In this document: one piece after another, positions 1 through 11,027 of the stretch
Position numbering within the stretch: the first letter of the stretch is position 1
Layout of the letters: every line of letters starts with the position of its first letter
NCBI RefSeq assembly: GCF_003576645.1
Contig: NC_044930.1
Coordinates: 10,899,051-10,963,050, forward strand
Length of the DNA: 64,000 bases
Origin: Ipomoea triloba
Taxonomy: Eukaryota; Streptophyta; Magnoliopsida; Solanales; Convolvulaceae
Direction of reading: 5' to 3'
Made by a program: the position numbers and the translations under genes
The notes under the pieces: model-generated
Databases searched by the model: none
What the model saw: only the letters and a program-made list of their open reading frames with translations
Told to the model about the DNA's origin: nothing

Positions 1-609
1 ATATTTATAGTTAGAGCGATGATTGCCACGCTGGCGATCCTGGTAGTGGAGATTGTGTTGTACGGTAGAGATTGCATCTAAAACTCTTACACTCTCTTGA
101 ATCCAACGGATTAAACGCCACGAGCTGGCGATCCGCGTGCTGCCACTTCTAAAAATAAAGCAAATGACATTTATGTACATGTGTTGGGGAAATTGGCCCT
201 TTCCGCTTTGAAATGAGCGGGAAAGTTTAAGAGGGAATTTGACTATTGGCCAATTACTATCATATCAGTGATTATGAGTGGCGGGAAATTTTAAGATTTA
301 TTTTTATTCACATTTTTACTAAATAAATGAAATTTTAAATAAATAAATAAATAAATAGTAGAATACAATACATAATGGACTATAAAATTAGTATGCAATA
401 TGAAAAGTATTAGAATGTGAAATATTATTAGTTTTATATTTAAATCAATATATTTTAATATTTAAATAATATATAGAGTATCTTAAACATTTCTCATAAA
501 TTAAAAATTATGTGGAATGTCACAATATAAAATATAATAATTTTGTGAAAAAAAATAATGATCTTTTGAAAAAGGTTTATATATGTATATTTTGTAAATA
601 GCATTTTGA
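1..609. other. AT-rich intergenic DNA, no gene seen
   Basis: No open reading frame of note and no recognisable domain. The first 180 bases are less AT-rich than the rest and contain the word ctggcgatcc twice, which could be the edge of a repeat continuing beyond the window. The remainder is A/T-rich with short AAT and AAAT runs. Confidence 0.5.
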
Positions 610-764
610 CTAGAGAGTGTTTTGAAAATGGCTAATCAGCCATTTTCTAACTGATTTGATCAATTTTAGTTGTTTGACAAAGTCAAACAACTAAAATTGG
701 TGTTTGGTAAATAAGTTTATTTGTATAGATTATTGCTTTGATCAGCCATTTTTCAAAATGCTAG
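610..764. mobile_element. Small MITE-like fold-back element with a perfect internal hairpin
   Basis: Outer arms (ttttgaaaatggctaatca on the left, tgatcagccatttttcaaaa on the right) are near-perfect inverted repeats. Nested inside is an 18-bp perfect stem (661-678 and 682-699) with a 3-nt AAA loop. No coding capacity. The size and architecture fit a non-autonomous DNA transposon, but no clean target-site duplication was found, so the superfamily is left open. Confidence 0.5.
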
Positions 765-1023
765 GTAGGGCAGCATTTCCATTCATATGATTGCATTTAC
801 CTCTAAATCTTCCCCTCGCAAGACCAACCACTATGCTCTCAAATTTTTACAAATAATAATAATAATAACAACAATAATAATAAAACAACAACAACAACAT
901 AACATTTAATTCTTCATCCTCACTACCATGTATATTTCTAATATGATATTCTCACACTGTCATGACTAAAATTCATAGAAAGGCTGATAACCTTTTAGTT
1001 CTTACCACCGTTCAGTTTCAAAA

Positions 1024-1420
1024 GAGTTTATTACCGAAATAGTCCATCGACTATTGCGAAATTACCAATTTGGTCCTCGATAATTTTTCGTACACAATTA
1101 AGTCCCTCGACTTTGAAAATTTTAACCAATTTGGTCCTCCGTTTATTTTGCCGTTAAACATCCGTTAAATCAGGACCAAATTGGTAATTTTGCTATAGTC
1201 AAGGGACCATTTCAATGAAAATTAATTACCAATTTGGTCCCTTGACTATAGCAAAATTACCAATTTGGTCCCGATTTAACGGATGTTTAACAGAAAAATA
1301 AACGGATGACCAAATTGGTTAAATTTTTCAAAGTCGAGGGACTTAATTGGTCACGAAAAATTGCTGAGGACCAAATTAGTAATTTCGTAATAGTCGATGG
1401 ACCATTTTGGTAATAAACTC
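1024..1420. mobile_element. Mutator-type MITE (MULE-MITE), complete, 9-bp TSD
   Basis: A 397-bp element that is nearly one long inverted repeat. It starts gagtttattaccgaaa and ends with the complement of gagtttattaccaaaat. It is flanked by an exact 9-bp direct repeat, gtttcaaaa, at 1015-1023 and 1421-1429. Long terminal inverted repeats plus a 9-bp duplication are the hallmark of Mutator-like elements. The arms contain repeated 'accaatttggtcc' words also found in the elements at 27259 and 34650. No transposase is encoded, so it is non-autonomous. Confidence 0.85.
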
Positions 1421-1429
1421 GTTTCAAAA

Positions 1430-3189
1430 ACTCCCAGCCAATACCATCGATGCTATTGATTTTTTTTTACTGTTGTTGATTTGCTCAAAGTCGTGCTATG
1501 GCTACGAGGCTACGTTTGGTTTCCACAATATATTCACATTTCAACATGTTATTATTGTTGTTGATTTTCACCATTGTCGTTGCTAATTCACCCTTTGCAA
1601 CACTCGAAATATGATAAATGAATTGCAATTGTTTTAGTTTACTTTAATTAGGTTTTGATTTGGGATCAGGACCTAAATATTTTTATAAGGAAAAATGTAA
1701 TTTTAGTCCCTCAATTGTTCATTGTTAGCGATTTTAGTCAATAACTTTTTACCATGGCAGATCCTTAGAGCAACAAAATTATTAAATTTTATTATACTTT
1801 TAATTAGTGCATGAATATTTTAAATTTTGTATTATATTTGTTATTTATAACATTGTCAATTTTGGTATTTCATATGCAAAATAGAGATTTGACAACGTCC
1901 TTCCCTAAAATTTTCATTTTCAATTGTTGCACATCGTCCCAATTCCCATACATGACTCTGTTAAAATCATGGATTTTATTTTACAAATAAAATATCGAGA
2001 CTAAATAAGATTATAATTAAATAATAAATATTAAAAAGTACTAAAATACCAATATATTAAGTAAAATTTTAATAGAGTTTAATAGTTTTGTTGCTCCATC
2101 AGTTAAAACTGTAACTTTTTTTTAATACATTTATGTTCTTACAAAATGTATAATTGGTGAATCAAATTTTAGAATTATTTATCAAGATCCAAAGTTAATA
2201 TCGATCAGTCTGTATGGATCAAACAAAAATAATCTATTTTTATCATTCACTAGAATGGAGTTTAGGCATAATTCTTGAAAAGCATCTAGACACAAGGAGG
2301 GGAATTGGTGGAAGCTAAGTAGGACTTGAGTGAGGTGACATTCAATTCAAATGTCAAGTCTATAGATTAATAAGAGTCAAACTCAACGTCGAGGGACTAA
2401 CATGCCACTTTTATGATCTAATGCTAGGTCAAAATGAAAGATGATGATTGGCTAACTTTTGCGATGCATCAACCCCTCTATAAAGCTCAGGCAATTTAGA
2501 TTCTTAAAATTTCCTTCTTTCATCTCAAAACAAAAAAAAAAAAATAAATAAATAAAATCCTTCTTTCATAGCGGAATCTAGGGGTTGTGATATGAAACTA
2601 TGGGAATATCAACTCAAGTTTCGTTGCGGTTGGGTCTAAGTAAGATGAATGTTAAAAATGTTGTGCACAGTGCACCACACCTTAACACAGTAATACAAGA
2701 ATCTCCCAACAACAAAAGGAATCCTATATGGGTTTTCGCGCACCCTCTTTTCGAGTTAATTCTAGATGTTTATCTTATTCTTTTCCATGCACTTTTTTTT
2801 TTGGGCTTCAATTCAAATTGATTGACTTTTGCTCCAAAATTATTCATTTTCTGTTAAATGTGTAATTGTGCGAAACTATACGCAAAAGACATGAATTAGT
2901 TCAAATCTCCAACTAAACACACCATAATATATATCAAATGAGGTAAAATAAGAGGCAAAATATATATCAAATAGAGTGTTAGCACAAAAACTTAACATGG
3001 AAACAAAAACGGTAAAAATCGCGAGCCTCTTGGGCTAAGCCAAGCCTATTTTATTGCCTTTACTCCTATAACGTGTAACTTTTCCTAACATTAAGGTCAC
3101 ATAATCTCCCTATTTTATTGCCTTGACTCCTACTCTCTTGACTATCTCATTCTTTATAATATAATGAAATATTATTCCATCACACACAC

Positions 3190-3192
<3 letters not shown>
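1430..3192. other. Intergenic DNA, no gene seen
   Basis: AT-rich DNA with short poly-A and poly-T runs. The only sizeable reading frame (2600-2821, 73 codons) has no recognisable domain, no splice context and ordinary AT-rich composition; I treat it as chance. Around 1690-1770 and 2390 there are loose matches to the 'gagggactaaa' vocabulary of the Mutator-type MITEs, possibly decayed copies. Confidence 0.5.
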
Positions 3193-3232
<40 letters not shown>

Positions 3233-4130
3233 ATCATCAGGTGTGCCCTGGTCATTAGGTGTGGTCGTGCGGCCTGTTTTCAGCCATTAGATCATATCAA
3301 GTCATCAAATCAACGCGCAATGTATATATATGTTACAAAGCGCACCATTCTACGTACTAAAACGCACCAAAGGACCGATAAAACACAACATTCCGCACTA
3401 TAACCAAATGCACTTATTCACTTAAAATTCATCAATATACGTGATAAAACACATTATTATACGTATTAAAATGTACCACAACGTGCCTCATGTCAGATTA
3501 TAAGCATACACTATTTACACATATTAGAAAACATGTGTTAAAATATGCACCATTGTACGTATCAAAATGCACCACAACGTGTGTTAAAATGCACAATTCC
3601 ACTCGTTGAAAATCTCCATCACAGATTATAAACATGCATTGTTACACTTATTAGAAAACATGTGCTAAAATACACATCATCCAAAGTATTAAAATGCATC
3701 AGAGGACGGATTAAACACAACATTCCACAACACACTTATTAGAAATACATGTATTAAAATACACACAATTCTACGTATTAAAATGCACCAGATGGCATAT
3801 TAAAACACACCATTCCACAACACAGTTTCACACCATTCTACATATGAAAATGCACCAGCGAATAGATTAAAACACAACATTCCACAACACAGTTAATGCA
3901 CCAACATACGTAATAAAACGCACTACATCATGTATTCAAACGCACCACACTATGTACTAAAATGCACCATTTCAATTCACGTAATATAGATACTAAAATT
4001 ACCATAATACCCCTACTTAAACATACGCTAATTTCAGTTGGATTAATGAAATCGGACGACGCAAATTAGGCCACACGACTACATCGGAGCTCCCCGCCAC
4101 ATTTGAATAAATAAATAAATAAATAAATAA

Positions 4131-4180
<50 letters not shown>
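3193..4180. repeat. (TA)n-flanked dispersed repeat, copy 1
   Basis: A roughly 0.9-kb block (3230-4135) is bounded by a (TA)n tract at 3194-3229 and another at about 4135-4180 preceded by (AAAT)n. The body consists of degenerate subrepeats such as 'taaaatgcaccacaacgtg' and 'aaacacaccattccacaaca'. A related copy lies at 28983-29745 in the same orientation. No coding capacity. (TA)n on both sides suggests an element that inserts into TA microsatellites, as the rice Micron family does, but relationship to Micron is not shown. Confidence 0.6.
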
Positions 4181-4182
<2 letters not shown>

Positions 4183-4375
4183 TTGTATTTATACTAATGG
4201 ACGTGTACACGGAAAAAATAAGTTTTTTTATTTGTGTGGACTTGCAAAATACCAACTTTTTGCAAATTAAATTTTCCTCTCTCTTAATTATCTCTTATCT
4301 TCCCTCACCTTACTCTCACTCTCCTTTAAGCAAACAAAAAACACCTTAAGAAATTTATGATTGAAGATGCTCTTA

Positions 4376-4911
4376 CAGGGCGTTTGGTTGGGAGGAGGGA
4401 ATTAGGGGGGAAAAGAATTGTAATTCGGTGGAATAGAAATTCAATGAATAAAATAGGAATTGAAATTACAGTGTTTGGTATGCAGAAATAGGAGTACAGG
4501 GAATTGAAAGGTAAAAAGCGACAAAATGACTAAAATGCCCTTATGTTGTGATAGATGTTGTAGTAGTAGTAATAACAATAATAATAATAATAATAATAAT
4601 TCATTCAAATAATAATAATAATAATAATTCATTCAAATAATAATAATAATAATTCTTTCAATTAAAAAAAAAAAAAGACAAAGGGTACGGAAGGAGGGGC
4701 AAAATTGTCTTTACACCAACAAATTGCCCCTCCTTTCCACCGAATTGCAATTCATGGGGGTACCCCATGAATTGCAATTCATCATTTGGAGGGAATTGCA
4801 ATTCTACGGAATTGCAATTCCCTCCAACCAAATAATGTAGTTTTGGAATTCACTGAATTGCAATTCAGTGAATTGCAATTTCCCCCAAACTACATCAAAC
4901 CAAACATGCCA
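4376..4911. mobile_element. Tourist-like MITE (PIF/Harbinger type), copy 1
   Basis: A 536-bp element flanked by TTA at 4373-4375 and 4912-4914. The ends read cagggcgtttggttggga and the complement of tggcatgtttggtttgat, the Tourist-style 'GTTTGGTT' terminus. Inside are a (TAA)n stretch and palindromic blocks such as ggggtacccc and repeated gaattgcaattc. No open reading frame of its own. Related copies are at 24025 and 24596. Confidence 0.8.
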
Positions 4912-5289
4912 TTAGGAATTTTTTATTTTGATAATATTACTAAGAAAAAAAAATAGTCCGTATAGTTTCATATGTAATTTAATAACAAAAGTGACAAATG
5001 TTATCCGACAACATCTGCAAAATCATGTGAATCTGTCCAAGAAGAGTCAAACAAAAAGAAAAAAACTTTCATCCATATAACATAGGCGGGCTATTGCAAA
5101 ACCATGTGAAGGTCTACCAAAAACAATCCAAATTGTATCAATTTGGCAACTACTGTAGAGCCGGCGGCGGGAACAAATTTGGAAACTAAAAGCAAGTTCA
5201 ACTACTAAAGCACAATGTATAGTCAAAGTCAACAGAAAATGATTGAATTTTCTAGAGTTAATCATACCTTGAATGTTTCTAAATACTCC

Positions 5290-5650
5290 GATACTGTCTT
5301 TGGTTAGAAGCAAGGAATTAGAGAGAAAATTACAATTCGATGAAAAAAAAATTAAGTGTGAATAAAGTAAAAATTCAAATTATATTATTTGATATACATG
5401 AATAGAAGTATTGGGAATTGAAAAAGAATAAGTGATATAACAAGGTTTTTGGCTGGGTGGAATTTAAGTTATTTTCCAATGAAATTCAACACCCATCAAA
5501 ACTACATTGTTTTGTTGGAGCTAATTGCAATTCCCTACTTTTGTGGAATTGCAAATCATATGTATTTCCCAATGAATTGCAATTTGGCGGTAGGTGGGAA
5601 GGAAAAAATGGTGAAAATGACAAAATTACCCTTTGTTATTAATAATAATA
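5290..5650. repeat. Degraded relative of the Tourist-like MITE
   Basis: Shares blocks with the element at 4376 in the same order: ctttggttagaagcaagga, gaatagaagtattgggaatt, then aattgcaattccct and aatgacaaaattaccctt. It is diverged and has no clear ends, so it is a decayed copy. The 61- and 71-codon frames here are by-products of the repeat. Confidence 0.5.
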
Positions 5651-5734
5651 TTATTACAAAATGATGAAATTTTAGTCTTTATATCACTATTCTTTTTCCC
5701 TCCTCTCATAAAAATTGAAATGACCTAGTGTTGT

Positions 5735-5872
5735 ATAATAATTTGCTAGACCGATTCAACAAACTACTGAAGTCAACAAGTCAATATTGTCTTCAGTGAG
5801 ACTTGAACCCATAACATTCCACTTAGAAGAGTCACTTTATGCCGCTTGACAACGAGGTCCTTGACAATTCAA
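5735..5872 (-). repeat. SINE-like remnant
   Basis: On the minus strand this reads as a tRNA-like head with a B-box-like word (gggttcaagtc) followed by text about a 'gttgacttcagtag' tail. It resembles the SINEs at 13012 and 15368 but is diverged and has no visible target-site duplication. Confidence 0.4.
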
Positions 5873-6119
5873 CATTAAATTATATACACTATCACGTAAT
5901 TATACGTAGTTAAGTATGGAGTAATACATTATTAGATATATATTGTTAAATCTCAGAGTAATAAAATAAAAGAGTTAATTAAAACAAAGGTCCTATGAGT
6001 ATAATGATTTTTTCACAATTAGTATCGTCTTTTAATTTGGACAATTTTGACACTTAGATTGACTATTAAAACTTTTCAATATTGGTCATTCCGCCACAAG
6101 CTCGTTAATGAGGTGAATA

Positions 6120-6123
<4 letters not shown>

Positions 6124-6188
<65 letters not shown>

Positions 6189-6883
6189 NNNNNNNNNNNN
6201 NNNNNNNNNNNNNNNNNNNNNNNNNNNNNNNNNNNNNNNNNNNNNNNNNNNNNNNNNNNNNNNNNNNNNNNNNNNNNNNNNNNNNNNNNNNNNNNNNNNN
6301 NNNNNNNNNNNNNNNNNNNNNNNNNNNNNNNNNNNNNNNNNNNNNNNNNNNNNNNNNNNNNNNNNNNNNNNNNNNNNNNNNNNNNNNNNNNNNNNNNNNN
6401 NNNNNNNNNNNNNNNNNNNNNNNNNNNNNNNNNNNNNNNNNNNNNNNNNNNNNNNNNNNNNNNNNNNNNNNNNNNNNNNNNNNNNNNNNNNNNNNNNNNN
6501 NNNNNNNNNNNNNNNNNNNNNNNNNNNNNNNNNNNNNNNNNNNNNNNNNNNNNNNNNNNNNNNNNNNNNNNNNNNNNNNNNNNNNNNNNNNNNNNNNNNN
6601 NNNNNNNNNNNNNNNNNNNNNNNNNNNNNNNNNNNNNNNNNNNNNNNNNNNNNNNNNNNNNNNNNNNNNNNNNNNNNNNNNNNNNNNNNNNNNNNNNNNN
6701 NNNNNNNNNNNNNNNNNNNNNNNNNNNNNNNNNNNNNNNNNNNNNNNNNNNNNNNNNNNNNNNNNNNNNNNNNNNNNNNNNNNNNNNNNNNNNNNNNNNN
6801 NNNNNNNNNNNNNNNNNNNNNNNNNNNNNNNNNNNNNNNNNNNNNNNNNNNNNNNNNNNNNNNNNNNNNNNNNNNNNNNNNNN

Positions 6884-6946
<63 letters not shown>
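6124..6946. other. Scaffold gap inside a (TA)n microsatellite
   Basis: Ns occupy 6189-6883 (695 bases). They are flanked on both sides by pure (TA)n, at 6124-6188 and 6884-6946. The gap probably reflects assembly failure across the microsatellite. The Tyr-Ile reading frames that cross it are artefacts. Confidence 0.95.
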
Positions 6947-6948
<2 letters not shown>

Positions 6949-7999
6949 CAAGGTATAAAATGCAATTGACTATGTTGTTGCACTAACTAATTCATAATTG
7001 ATTTGAATCTGGGTTCAAACTCTAGCAGTGGAAATTTTATATTGGCTAATTCATAATTGATTTGAATTTGGGTTCAAACCCCAGCAATGAAAATTTTATA
7101 TTGTTTTTTATTGAGGCGAATAAATTAGATATATATATATATATATATATATTTAATAACACGCTATAGAACAAAATTGACTCTGTTGTAGCACTGGCTA
7201 ATTCATAATTGATTTGAATTTGAATCTAGGTTCAAACCTTAGCAATGGAAATTTTATATTAAAAAATTGACTTCGTTTTAGCACGGGCTAATTCATAATT
7301 GATTTGAATCTAGGTTTAAACCTCAGCAATGAAAATTTTATATTATTGTTTTATTGAGTTGAATAAATTCGATATATATATATTTAAACACGATGAAATT
7401 GACTCCGTTGTAGCACTGGCTAATTCATAATATATTTGACTTTGGGTTCGAACTCCAGCAATGGTAATTTTATATAGTTTTTTTTATTGAGATGAATAAA
7501 TTAGATATATATATTTAAAACACGCTATTGAAAAAATTGACTCCGTTGTGGCACAAATTAGATATATATATTTAAACCTCGCTATAGAACAAAATTGACT
7601 CCATTGTGGCATTGAAAAATTCATAATTAATTTGAATCTGGGTTCGTACCCCAGCAACGGAAGTTTTATATTTTTTTATTGAGATGAATAAATTATATAT
7701 ATATATATATTTAAAACATGCAATAAAACAAAATTGACTCCGTTGTGGCACTGGATAATTCACAATTGATTTGAATCTGGGTTCGTACCCCAGCAATGGA
7801 AGTTTTATATTGTTTTTTTATTGAGATTGTTTTTTTTTATTGAGGTGAATAAATTTGATATATATATATATATTTAAAACACGCTATAGAACAAAATTGA
7901 CTCCGTTGTGGCACCGGCTAATTCATAATTGATTTGAAGATGGGTTTGAACCCTAGCACCGAAAATTTCATATTGTTTATTTATTGAGGTGAATAAACT

Positions 8000-8075
<76 letters not shown>

Positions 8076-8140
8076 NTATACTTAAAACACGCTATAGAAC
8101 AAAATTGACTTCATTGTAGCACTTGCTAATTAATAATTGA
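6947..8140. repeat. Tandem array of tRNA-like units separated by (TA)n
   Basis: About nine copies of a unit carrying 'ctaattcataattgatttg' followed by a B-box-like ggttcaaacc or ggttcgtacc, beginning near 6985, 7046, 7198, 7288, 7420, 7616, 7750, 7918 and 8125. Most units also hold 'aaaattgactccgttgtggc', 'gaaaattttatatt' and 'gaataaattagatatatata'. The unit looks like a tRNA-derived SINE head multiplied in tandem together with a (TA)n tract. The longest tract, 8001-8076, contains one N. No coding capacity. Confidence 0.7.
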
Positions 8141-8142
8141 TT

Positions 8143-8338
8143 TTAGTCCTTCTCATGACTTTTTCTATTTTTAGTAATGGTATTTTTGTCTCTTTATATT
8201 TTTCTTTTGTTATTTTTCCGGTTTCAACCAGTTTAAAACCAATTAAATTGGTTGAAACCAAAAAAATAACAAAAGAAAAATATGAAAATACAAAAATACT
8301 CTTACTAAAAATAGAAAAAGTTATGAGAATGATTAAAA
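8143..8338. mobile_element. Fold-back (long inverted repeat) element
   Basis: Two arms of roughly 95 bp are near-perfect reverse complements: agtccttctcatgacttttt opens the left arm and the complement closes the right arm. The centre is ggtttcaaccagtttaaaac with its mirror. Transcribed, it would fold into a long hairpin. The 90-codon plus-strand frame that overlaps it is a consequence of the A/T-rich arms. Confidence 0.65.
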
Positions 8339-8397
8339 GTGTCCAAAAAATAATAGTTGAGATGTTAAATGGTAAAAACGATAGTTTGAGACTAAAT

Positions 8398-8740
8398 TTA
8401 GAATTGTGAGCAAAGACTTGTCAGTTGCCACCAAAGACAAGGAACCTCCGGTAGAATTAACCGGAAGAAAAACAAAGAATAAAGGAAAGAAAGGCAAAAC
8501 AAAAAAAAAAAAACAAAGGAAAAAAAATGAAACAGAAGGATGAAAAAAGGAAAAAAGGAAAAGGTGGGACATGGAATTACCAAATGTACATATATATTTT
8601 GTTTGTTTATGTGCATATGTAATATATAATAATGCAGGTAGGTATGTATAGATTTAATTCCGAAATGGTTATTCTACTATTGACTTTTAATAATTTTACC
8701 ATGAATGAAGTCCCCTCCTTTATAAATCCAAGAGTGATTC
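8398..8740. other. Purine-rich low-complexity DNA, no gene seen
   Basis: Long A- and GA-rich run (about 8465-8570), which generates Phe-rich reading frames on the opposite strand. No recognisable gene. A TATA-like word, tttataaat, occurs at 8720, just before the GC-rich reading frame that follows. Confidence 0.5.
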
Positions 8741-8990
8741 ACAGTGCCTATGAACGAAGTTTTCCCTATGTCGCGGTGGCGACCCAGACAGCCAGCAACG
8801 TTGACAGGAGGCCTCTGGACTCCGACACCGACAACTTGCGATCGTCGGCTTCTGCGAAGAACTCCGCCGAAAGCAACGACGCAACAACTCCAGCGACTTC
8901 TGCGGGGAACTCCGAAGGCGGCAGCGTTTGGTTTTAACTGTACTGGGTTTATCGAGTGTTATAGTTGGAGTTGGATTGGAACTCTCTAGT
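8740..8990 (+). other. GC-rich open segment of unknown origin, possible gene fragment
   Basis: About 190 bases (8750-8937) are markedly GC-rich against an AT-rich background and stay open in two plus-strand frames. One frame (8632-8937) gives a Ser/Thr/Asp/Ala-rich peptide; the other (8744-8989) is Arg/Pro/Thr-rich. I recognise no domain in either. It may be a captured exon or the 5' end of a broken gene. Composition is the only argument for coding, so no product is proposed. Confidence 0.25.
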
Positions 8991-9303
8991 CTTGATACGA
9001 TTGAGATAAGAGTTTGCGGTGGTTGAAGTGAATTGCGTTGCTACAGTTATGCCTGAAGCAGTTGTCTCCAGTAATTTGGTGGTCAAGAGCTTAGCTTTCA
9101 TGGTTAAGTGTTGGACTTTAATTATGCTTTAGATTTAAAATGGCCTGGTGGGAGGTCATATGGATGAGGCCCAATTTGATACTCCGTATACGGTCGAAGT
9201 AATTTTTGGTCTCATAGAAATATTATGGGCCCAATTTCTATAAATTAGAGATACACTAAAGTTTAATCCCAGATGCTCATTCTCTAATTAAATTTCAATC
9301 GTT

Positions 9304-10020
9304 ATACCCTGTACCACGGTGCACATAGCAATGTGCACCATGTACGTAAACGACATCGTTTCGATGTTAGTGGACGCGGATGCGAATGACTACAGGGAAT
9401 TCATTATCTAGAATACGCAGAATGTTTGCCTAGAATACACAGAATGTTTGCCCATAATACACAGAATATTGACACAAAATACACAGTGTTAGTGGACGCG
9501 GACGCGAATGACTCCAATGAATTCATTATCTATAATACACATAATCATTATCTAGAATACACAGAACGCTTGCCTAGAATACACATAATGTTTGCCCGGA
9601 ATACACATAATGTTTGCCCAGAATACACAGAATATTGACACAAAACACATAGAACTCATCCTCCTAACATTCGAATGCACAAACACATCACAACCTCTGT
9701 TAATAACATGAATACACAGAATATTGACACAAAATACACAGAACTCATCCTCCTAAACATTCGAATGCACAAACACATCACAACATGTGTTACTAACATG
9801 AATACACAGAACGGTTGCCTCGAATACATAGAACGGTTGCCTAGAATACACAGAATAATTGTCTGGAATACACAGAATATTAATATAAATACAGAGATCT
9901 GCCAAACAGGAAACATGATTTCCAAAAAAACGGGCGGTTAGTTTACAATGGTCAAAACGACGTCGTTTACGTACATGGTGCACATTGCTATGTACACCGT
10001 GGTGCACGGTATAATTTGCC
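9304..10020. mobile_element. Inverted-repeat element with internal minisatellite, copy A
   Basis: The left end (taccacggtgcacatagcaa) is mirrored at the right end (complement of caccacggtgtacatagcaa), giving terminal inverted repeats of about 45-60 bp. The inside is a minisatellite of a roughly 22-bp unit, 'tagaatacacagaatgtttg', with variants. The frames reading through it are repetitive and not real genes. A second, opposed copy lies at 10076-10788. Confidence 0.65.
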
Positions 10021-10075
10021 ATTAAATTTCAAGACTTTTGTGCTCCAAGCATATCAACTTTGAACCGATAAATGA

Positions 10076-10788
10076 GGGCGAATTATACCGTGCACCACGG
10101 TGCACATAGCAATGTGCACCACGTACCTAAACGACGTCGTTTTAAGCATTGTAAATTAATCGTCCATTTTTTTGGAAAATCACGTTTCCCGTTTCGGCCG
10201 GTCTCTGTATTTATGTTAATATTCTGTGTATTTCAGGCAATCATTCTGTGTATTCTAGGCAACCGTTCTGTGTATTCTAGGTAACTGTTATGTGTATTCA
10301 TGTTAGTAACACATGTTGTGATGTTTTTGTGCATTCGAATGTTTAGGAGGATGAGTTCTGTGTATTTTGTGTCAGTATTCTGTGTATTCATGTTATTAAC
10401 ACATGTTGTGATGTGTTTGTGCATTCGAATGTTAGGAAGATGAGTTCTGTGTATGTTGTGTCAATATTCTGTGTATTCTGGACAAACATTATGTGTATTC
10501 TAGGCAAACGTTATGTATATGTATTCTATATAATGATTATGTGTATTATAGATAATGAATTCCCCTGGAGTCATTCGCGTCCGCGTCCACTAACATCTGT
10601 GTATTTTGTTTCAATATTCTGTGTATTCTTGGCAAACATTCTATGTATTCTAGATAATGATTATGTGTATTATAGATAATGAATTGCCTAATGTCGTTCG
10701 CGTCCGCGTCCACTAACACCAAAACGACGTCGCTATGTGCACCGACGTACGTGGTGCACATTGCTATGTGCACCGTGGTGCAGGGTAT
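10076..10788. mobile_element. Inverted-repeat element with internal minisatellite, copy B (opposed)
   Basis: Same family as 9304-10020 but inverted: it starts gaattataccgtgcaccacg and ends with the complement of ataccctgcaccacggtgca. The inner minisatellite reads as the complement (ttctgtgtattctaggcaa). Together the two copies form an inverted duplication of about 0.7 kb per arm around a 55-bp spacer (10021-10075). Confidence 0.65.
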
Positions 10789-10929
10789 GTGCTTAGTTTG
10801 AGATGGAGTGTTGGGTTGATTTAATTATTGGACTATGGTAATTAAATTAATTTAATTAACCCGATTGAATTTGATGTTGGGTTGTTGAGTTAATTAATTA
10901 ATTTGTCCAAACCCAATTCATGTTTGATT

Positions 10930-11027
10930 TTTCTTTTTGAGTACTATTGACTCTCTCACAATGTAGTATTAGTCAACAGTTGTCTCCCACTGAGGCTCGA
11001 ACCCACTCCCATCATTTTTCACTACAC
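10930..11027 (-). repeat. Truncated SINE
   Basis: The minus strand carries a B-box (gggttcgagcc) and the shared tail ending in 'aatactacattgtgagagag' and 'tcaatagtactcaaaaa'. It matches the 3' part of the SINEs at 13012 and 30146. The A-box end is missing. Confidence 0.55.

Noticed and set aside
6047..6983. Reading frames of 275-303 codons crossing the first gap
   Set aside because: They consist of Tyr-Ile from (TA)n and unknown residues from Ns; there is no gene evidence.
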